Origin: a bacterium
GTDB lineage: Bacteria; UBA10199; DSSB01
DNA: 11,157 bases
Assembly: GCA_030426445.1 (NCBI GenBank)
Contig: JAUHYS010000039.1
Location: forward strand, 1 to 11,157
Reading direction: 5' to 3'
Shown: positions 6,372-11,157 of the stretch, piece after piece
Layout: the number at the start of each line of letters is the position of its first letter
Position numbering within the stretch: the first letter of the stretch is position 1
The notes under the pieces: generated by a model
What the model was told of the DNA's origin: nothing
Databases searched by the model: none
What the model saw: the letters and a program-made list of their open reading frames with translations, nothing else
Made by a program: the position numbers and the translations under genes

Positions 6372-7451
6372 TTATAAACTTCGCAAGCAATGCTGGAGCA
6401 CATCTTCCGCAGCATTAGGACGCGCCAAACCCTTGGCAACTTTTGACATGTTTTGAAGAAACTCGGGGTTACCCAAAAAGTGTTCAATCTTTTTTGCCAC
6501 CCACTTTCCATTAAGGTCCTGGTTCGCAATTAAAAGGGCAGCACCTTTTTCAACCATCTCCTGGGCATTAAAGTATTGATGGTCATCCGCAGCATAAGGA
6601 TATGGAACTAAAATCGCAGGCAGTCCATTGAGTTGTAACTCGGTCACAGTTCCCGCACCCGAACGACAAATCGCTAGGTCGGCTCGAGCATAGCGAGTCG
6701 CAATCTTGGGGTCAAAGGCAAAGACTTCTGCAGAAAAACCCAAGTCACGATAGGCCTGCTGCACGGCCTCGAAATCCTTGTCACCGGTTTGGTGAATGAA
6801 ATGTAAACTCTCCACAATGCCCTTTAGCAAAGGCAAGGCCTCCATCAAGGCTTGATTAAGTGCATGAGCGCCCTGTGACCCCCCCATGATAAAAATATTT
6901 AATTTTTCATGTGAAGTCTTTGGTGGCGCTAGCTCCATTTTGCGCACCGGGTTGCCCAAGAGATGCACTTTATCCTTATCAAAAAAGGCCCGAGCTTTTT
7001 CAAAAGTGATAAAGACACGATCGACAAAACGCCCCAGCTTTCGATTGGTAAAACCTGGATAGGCATTTTGCTCGATGATAGCCGTAAAGACCTTGTTAAA
7101 ATGCGCCGCCAAAACCATGGGACCACTGGCGTAGCCACCAATACCGATAACAAAGTCCGGTTTAAATTTTTTAAGTATTTTTTTGGACTGAAAATAAGCC
7201 TTGGGCAGCCTCATCAGACTACGCAGACGCAGTAAAAGTCCAGAGCCCTTCAGTGGGCTGGCGGTCACCAGCTCCAAGGCATAGCCCTCTTGCGGAACGA
7301 TTTTGCTTTCTAAGCCCAAGGCTGTGCCTACAAATAAAATTTGGGCCTGGGGAAAGCGCTCACGGACTTCATCTGCGATGGCAATCCCTGAATACAAATG
7401 ACCGCCGGTACCGCCCCCTGCAAAAATAACCTTGAACGCTTGCTTGCTCAA
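6372..7451 (-). CDS. murG: UDP-GlcNAc:undecaprenyl-PP-MurNAc-pentapeptide GlcNAc transferase (MurG)
   Basis: MurG is a peripheral inner-membrane GT-B glycosyltransferase that converts lipid I to lipid II on the cytoplasmic face. The 359 residues match the usual length. The N-terminal glycine-rich motif GGGTGGH ends at His18. GGYASGP (105-111), EQNAYPGFTNR (127-137), GGSQGA (190-195), HQTG and RSGAGTVTE (263-271, with Glu271 in the UDP-GlcNAc site) follow in the expected order, then the PYPYAADDHQ segment. After His18 the usual P-G/A is S21-G22, a small departure. The only in-frame start is TTG at 7451, four bases after the ftsW stop. The nearest AGGGA abuts it, so initiation probably depends on translational coupling to ftsW. 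It is the last gene of the visible run and ends convergently with paralog 2. Confidence 0.97.
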   Translation of the reverse strand: MSKQAFKVIFAGGGTGGHLYSGIAIADEVRERFPQAQILFVGTALGLESKIVPQEGYALELVTASPLKGSGLLLRLRSLMRLPKAYFQSKKILKKFKPDFVIGIGGYASGPMVLAAHFNKVFTAIIEQNAYPGFTNRKLGRFVDRVFITFEKARAFFDKDKVHLLGNPVRKMELAPPKTSHEKLNIFIMGGSQGAHALNQALMEALPLLKGIVESLHFIHQTGDKDFEAVQQAYRDLGFSAEVFAFDPKIATRYARADLAICRSGAGTVTELQLNGLPAILVPYPYAADDHQYFNAQEMVEKGAALLIANQDLNGKWVAKKIEHFLGNPEFLQNMSKVAKGLARPNAAEDVLQHCLRSL

Positions 7452-7455
7452 TTCC

Positions 7456-8619
7456 CTAACCTGCTTTCACACTCTTTGAAGAAATATTTAACAAGATACC
7501 TACCAAAGCTGTCACCACTAATAAGTAAGTCCCTCCATGACTAATGAAAGGAAGAGGTAAACCCTTAGTAGGTATTAGCCCCATCACAACTGCAAAGTTA
7601 AAAGCTGCTTGCACCGAAATAAGTAGGGTGATCCCTGCAGCCAAATAGGTTCCAAAATTATCTGGAGCCCGCACCGCAATTTTAATGCCTCGTACCAGCA
7701 GAATGATGAAAAAGAAGATCACCAGCAGGCTTCCAATCAAGCCTAACTCTTCAGCCAAGTTAGGAAAAATAAAATCCGTATGGCTTTCCGGCAAGTAAAA
7801 TAACTTCTGCTTACCTTGACCCAAACCACGGCCCGTCAAGCCGCCCCCCTGAAAAGCGACATAAGATTGGATCAATTGAAAGCCGCAGCCATAGGGCTCC
7901 TGAAAAGGGTCCCAAAAACAGATCAGCCTTTTCACGCGATGGGGAAAAAAATAAATCAGTGCCCCTAAAGCAGGTAAACAAACCACCAACATCGAAAACA
8001 AGTGCAAAAAGCGCGCTCCACCAATAAAAAGCATACTAAAAACGAGTGTGAGCAAAATAATAGGAGTTCCTAAATCCTTTTGCAATAAGACCAAACCAAT
8101 AAAAAGGCCGCAAATTCCTAACACCGGCATCAAGCCTTTACTCAAAGAGCGAATATGATTGCCCTTTTTACTGATAGAGTAAGCAAGAAAAATGAGCAGC
8201 GCAATCTTGGTAAACTCTGAAGGCTGTAATGAAAAACCCGCTACACGTATCCAGCGCTGGGCGCCTTTAACGCTATGGCCAATGCCCGGAAGGAAAACCA
8301 AAGCCACTAAAAACAAAGTGAGAATCAAGATGGGATAGACCATTTTATAATAAAGATGATAGTCGATTTTGCGAAAAATCAAAATATTTACCACACCCAG
8401 TGCAGTAAATATGACTTCTTTTTTTAGGAAGTAGGACGAATGACCAAAATTTTCTTGGGCAAAAATGGCCGAGGAAGAGTAAACCATCATCACCCCGATA
8501 GCCATCAAAAGCAGTGTGGTGATAAATAGCGCATAGTCCATGCTTTGATAAGATGTCGCTTTATTTTTCATATTATTAATTTCTTCCCTACTGTACTCCA
8601 CATGATAGGAGAGTCTCAC
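7456..8619 (-). CDS. ftsW: Septal peptidoglycan glycosyltransferase FtsW (SEDS family)
   Basis: FtsW is a polytopic membrane enzyme that polymerises lipid II into glycan strands at the division site together with a class B penicillin-binding protein. The visible SEDS landmarks are MVYSSSA in the first membrane segment, QPSEFTKIALL, LLQKDLGTP, the ESHTDFIF motif containing the putative catalytic Asp282, and IPTKGLPLPFISHGG near the end. About ten hydrophobic segments are present. RodA is the main alternative, but position between murD and murG favours FtsW. The GTG at 8619 overlaps the murD stop by one GTGA, a classic coupled arrangement, although its Shine-Dalgarno is weak. An ATG at 8571 (MKNKATSYQS) would give 371 residues with AGGGA 13 bases upstream and is a real alternative. 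Confidence 0.93.
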   Translation of the reverse strand: MRLSYHVEYSREEINNMKNKATSYQSMDYALFITTLLLMAIGVMMVYSSSAIFAQENFGHSSYFLKKEVIFTALGVVNILIFRKIDYHLYYKMVYPILILTLFLVALVFLPGIGHSVKGAQRWIRVAGFSLQPSEFTKIALLIFLAYSISKKGNHIRSLSKGLMPVLGICGLFIGLVLLQKDLGTPIILLTLVFSMLFIGGARFLHLFSMLVVCLPALGALIYFFPHRVKRLICFWDPFQEPYGCGFQLIQSYVAFQGGGLTGRGLGQGKQKLFYLPESHTDFIFPNLAEELGLIGSLLVIFFFIILLVRGIKIAVRAPDNFGTYLAAGITLLISVQAAFNFAVVMGLIPTKGLPLPFISHGGTYLLVVTALVGILLNISSKSVKAG

Positions 8620-9950
8620 TCTAAATCTCTCACATACTTTTTAAACACTTCACCTCTTTGTGCATAATTTTCAAACATATCAAAACTCGAACAAGCCGGA
8701 CTTAGCAATACCGCCCGCGCTTCACCTTGATGCTGATAAGCAAAAGTCACGGCTTCCTGCATATCCGCGACGACTTGCATAGGCACCACGTCTTTGAGTT
8801 CATGCATAATACGTTGTTTAGCTTCACCTAAAACCAACAAAAGCTCAACCTTGGCCCGCATGAGTGGCGCCAAACTTTTAAAATCCCCGCCCTTGTCTTT
8901 ACCTCCCACAATCAAAACAATCGGGTCTTCAAAGCTAGCTAAACTCATGGCCAAAGCGCCCACGTTGGTCGCTTTGGAATCATCGTAATAATCGCGGCCC
9001 TTAATTTTTGCAACGTGTTCGATGCGATGCGGTAGCCCCGCGTATTGGTCAATCGTCTGTTGAATCGGTTCATCGGCAATATCTAGAGTTTTACACACGG
9101 CAATCGCTGCGCCAATGTTTTCTAAGTTGTGTAAACCCATTAGACGACGCTGTGCAAGATCAAAGCGGCTGAGTAATTTGCCAGCCGGCGCCCAAAAAAA
9201 TTCTTTCTCATCCGTATAAGCCCCGGCCACTTTTTTGGTCGTGCTGCAGGGAACTTTTTTCGCTTGAATGTTTTGTAGCAACTCTAAAACATGCAAATCA
9301 TCATCATTATAAATAGCGAAATCTTCTGCTGTCTGAAAAGAAAAAATCTTCCCTTTGGCTAATTGATAATCAGAAAAGCTCTCATAGCGATCTAAATGGT
9401 CTTCGGTGATATTGAGCAATAGCGCAAGCTTAGGGTGAAACCGTTGAATGCTTTCGAGTTGAAAACTAGAAACCTCCACGACAAAATATTCAAAATTTTG
9501 TTCATCCAAAACCAAATCTAAAAAGGGAGTCCCCAAATTACCGCCCACACCTGTCTTAAGCCCAGCGTTTTTGAGCATTTCTCCAATTAAGGAAGTCGTC
9601 GTCGATTTCCCATTGGTTCCCGTAATGGCAATGAGAGTAGCCGCAGTTTTTTTGCACATGAGTTCGTAAGCGAGGTCTAGTTCTCCTTCGATTTTTAGAC
9701 CCTGTTTAAGAGCTTGTTGAACCAAGGAATGCTTAGGATCCACACCCGGACTGATGAAAAAACGGTCGATGCTTTTTAAGTGAGGAAGCTCTCCTCCTAA
9801 GAAGAGTTGATGAGTGTAGGCTTTCCAATCTGGATTTTGGTTTTGCTTTGGACTTGAATCGTCTACACCCCAAACTTGTTCTCCTTGGGAATAAAAATAT
9901 TTCGCAAGTGAGACCCCTGTTCTTCCTAAACCTAAAACAAGAATAGACAT
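8616..9950 (-). CDS. murD: UDP-N-acetylmuramoylalanine--D-glutamate ligase (MurD)
   Basis: MurD is the cytoplasmic ATP-dependent ligase that adds D-Glu to UDP-MurNAc-L-Ala. Reading from ATG 9950 gives 444 residues, the normal family length. Domain 1 is Rossmann-like (ILVLGLGRTGVSLAKY). Domain 2 has the ATP loop GTNGKST (111-117), NITEDHLDRY (180-189) and the Lys in YQLAKGKIF (Lys199) that is carbamylated in the family. Domain 3 has DDSKATN, VGGKDKGGDF and LLSPACSSFDMFENYAQRGE, all strong MurD signatures. The frame stays open upstream to TTG 9986 and ATG 9974. I chose 9950 because the glycine-rich strand normally begins within a few residues of the start and because a partial AAGAG (9962-9958) is seven bases upstream. 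The end overlaps the ftsW GTG. Confidence 0.96.
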   Translation of the reverse strand: MSILVLGLGRTGVSLAKYFYSQGEQVWGVDDSSPKQNQNPDWKAYTHQLFLGGELPHLKSIDRFFISPGVDPKHSLVQQALKQGLKIEGELDLAYELMCKKTAATLIAITGTNGKSTTTSLIGEMLKNAGLKTGVGGNLGTPFLDLVLDEQNFEYFVVEVSSFQLESIQRFHPKLALLLNITEDHLDRYESFSDYQLAKGKIFSFQTAEDFAIYNDDDLHVLELLQNIQAKKVPCSTTKKVAGAYTDEKEFFWAPAGKLLSRFDLAQRRLMGLHNLENIGAAIAVCKTLDIADEPIQQTIDQYAGLPHRIEHVAKIKGRDYYDDSKATNVGALAMSLASFEDPIVLIVGGKDKGGDFKSLAPLMRAKVELLLVLGEAKQRIMHELKDVVPMQVVADMQEAVTFAYQHQGEARAVLLSPACSSFDMFENYAQRGEVFKKYVRDLE

Positions 9951-9995
9951 GGAAGTTCTCTTACACAAAGCCATAGAAATCTTCAAAAGTTATTT

Positions 9996-11157
9996 TTAAA
10001 CAGGTTTATTATTTAAGAACTCTTCGATGTTTTCTCGATGGATAAACACACCAGCATTTGCCTCGGGATAGGCCTCATTAAACTCTTCTATAGCTTGCAG
10101 ATGCCTCTCTTTAGGCAAGCCCCAACTGACTTGATAAGGTGTGATTCCAGATGAATCCATTGTGATAAAATCAACCTCTCCTTTTTTTCTCCAATAATAA
10201 ACCTGGCGGTGTTTTTTTCTTAAGTGATGAAAAATAAGGGTCTCTAATTGCTTACCTCTATCAGAACCGGTCTTAGTAATCACAGCTTGACGCAAGCCTA
10301 AGTCAATAGGGTAATATTTTTTATTTCGAGCTGTTTGCTGCCTCTCAGAAAAAGTAAAGTAGGGACAAGGGAGTATCATATAGGCTAATTCACAAGCCTC
10401 TAAATATGAACCAATCGTATCTGCAGTCACCCCCAACATGCCAGCCAGCGATCTTTGTGAGACTTCGGAACCTGTAGATTCGAAAATGGCTTTTACTAAA
10501 CGTGAAAGCACTATGGGAGATCTCGCAGCAACATGACGCCGAACATCTCGCTCAATAATGTCAGTAAAGTATTCTCGTAGTAACTCTTGGGATTGATGAA
10601 AACTTAAGACACGGGGGAAGCCTCCAGCATTTAAGTAATCCTCCAAAGTATTTTTAGGTTTTGCAGTTTGATACTCGCAAAAACTAAAGGGAAATAATTC
10701 TAGAGTACTATGCCGCCCAGTTAAGCGAGTTCCTAGATCACCCGATAGGAGTGCAGCGTTAGAACCGGTAATAATAAAATGTTCCTGCTTGGGCCTTTCG
10801 GTCTTAACATGCAACCACTTTTGCCAATCTTGAACATTTTGAATTTCATCAAAGAAGAAATAATGTTTCTTGAGCCTTGGCCGACGTTTTTTAGCAAAAG
10901 CAACCACTTGGTCGAGCAGTTTATAATTGAGATGTTCGCTAAGGCGAGGGTCTTCGAAGTTTACAAAAGTACAGGCTTGGATAGAAAGCTTAAGCTGCTT
11001 AATTAACTGAACCAGTAAGGTTGATTTTCCACAACGCCGTACCCCCTGAATCACTAATACCAGGTCTGGAGATAATTTAGGGACGCTTTTTAAAAGCTGA
11101 CGTGGGATCGTTTTGGGAACAGCTTGATCCCAGAAATTCCAATCTTTTAATATGAGC
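9996..11157 (-). CDS. AAA ATPase with DUF4143 C-terminal domain (5' end outside window)
   Basis: The frame is open to the window edge, so only the first few residues are probably missing: the visible start LILKDWNFWDQAVPKTIPRQ resembles the usual N-terminal segment of this family. Walker A is GVRRCGKST, Walker B is YFFFDEIQNV, and a sensor-like TGSN is followed by GRHSTLELFPFSFCEY, a hallmark of AAA_14 (PF13173). A winged-helix-like stretch (SQRSLAGMLGVTADTIGSYL) links to the DUF4143 (PF13635) part, with GEVDFI and PYQVSW where related folds carry PD-(D/E)XK nuclease residues. The Lys expected in an ExK motif is absent, so nuclease activity looks unlikely. Members are common in mobile or accessory settings and their cellular role is poorly known. 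A GTG at 11054 cannot be the start because it would remove the strand leading into Walker A. The stop is 45 bp before murD, in the same direction. Confidence 0.88.
   Translation of the reverse strand, partial: LILKDWNFWDQAVPKTIPRQLLKSVPKLSPDLVLVIQGVRRCGKSTLLVQLIKQLKLSIQACTFVNFEDPRLSEHLNYKLLDQVVAFAKKRRPRLKKHYFFFDEIQNVQDWQKWLHVKTERPKQEHFIITGSNAALLSGDLGTRLTGRHSTLELFPFSFCEYQTAKPKNTLEDYLNAGGFPRVLSFHQSQELLREYFTDIIERDVRRHVAARSPIVLSRLVKAIFESTGSEVSQRSLAGMLGVTADTIGSYLEACELAYMILPCPYFTFSERQQTARNKKYYPIDLGLRQAVITKTGSDRGKQLETLIFHHLRKKHRQVYYWRKKGEVDFITMDSSGITPYQVSWGLPKERHLQAIEEFNEAYPEANAGVFIHRENIEEFLNNKPV

Overview
This 11.2 kb window comes from a moderately AT-rich Gram-negative-type bacterial chromosome. 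The combination of a murD-ftsW-murG cell-wall block with secreted, cysteine-rich FG-GAP/VCBS proteins that carry a C-terminal Cys/membrane/basic tail suggests a deltaproteobacterial or Bdellovibrionota-like lineage. That placement is inference only: there is no rRNA or other reliable phylogenetic marker here.

Layout, plus strand (1-6343): the 3' end of a probable aldehyde dehydrogenase (1-267); a Na+/Ca2+ exchanger-family antiporter (277-1248); a small unrecognised protein with a degenerate EF-hand-like loop (1359-1799); then two tandem paralogous secreted proteins of 718 and 725 residues (1834-3990 and 4166-6343). Each paralog has a signal peptide, several Asp-rich calcium-loop repeats of the FG-GAP/VCBS kind, a PKD/Ig-like C-terminal domain, a Pro-Glu linker and a shared SQGGC[L/I]SSL-membrane-basic tail that resembles a protein-sorting signal. 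Candidate sigma70-like promoters lie ahead of the small gene and ahead of the second paralog.

Layout, minus strand (6372-11157, reading right to left): an AAA ATPase of the AAA_14/DUF4143 type, cut by the window edge; then murD, ftsW and murG, tightly packed. MurD adds D-glutamate to UDP-MurNAc-L-Ala in the cytoplasm, MurG adds GlcNAc to lipid I to make lipid II, and FtsW polymerises lipid II at the division septum, so these three act in one pathway. The usual dcw neighbours (mraY/murF before murD, murC after murG) are not adjacent, so the cluster appears rearranged. murG and the second paralog end convergently, only 28 bp apart.

The most notable material is the tandem surface-protein pair with its conserved C-terminal tail. 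It sits beside a small EF-hand-like protein and a calcium antiporter, which makes a loosely calcium-themed neighbourhood. There are no tRNA, rRNA, CRISPR or insertion-sequence features that I can support.
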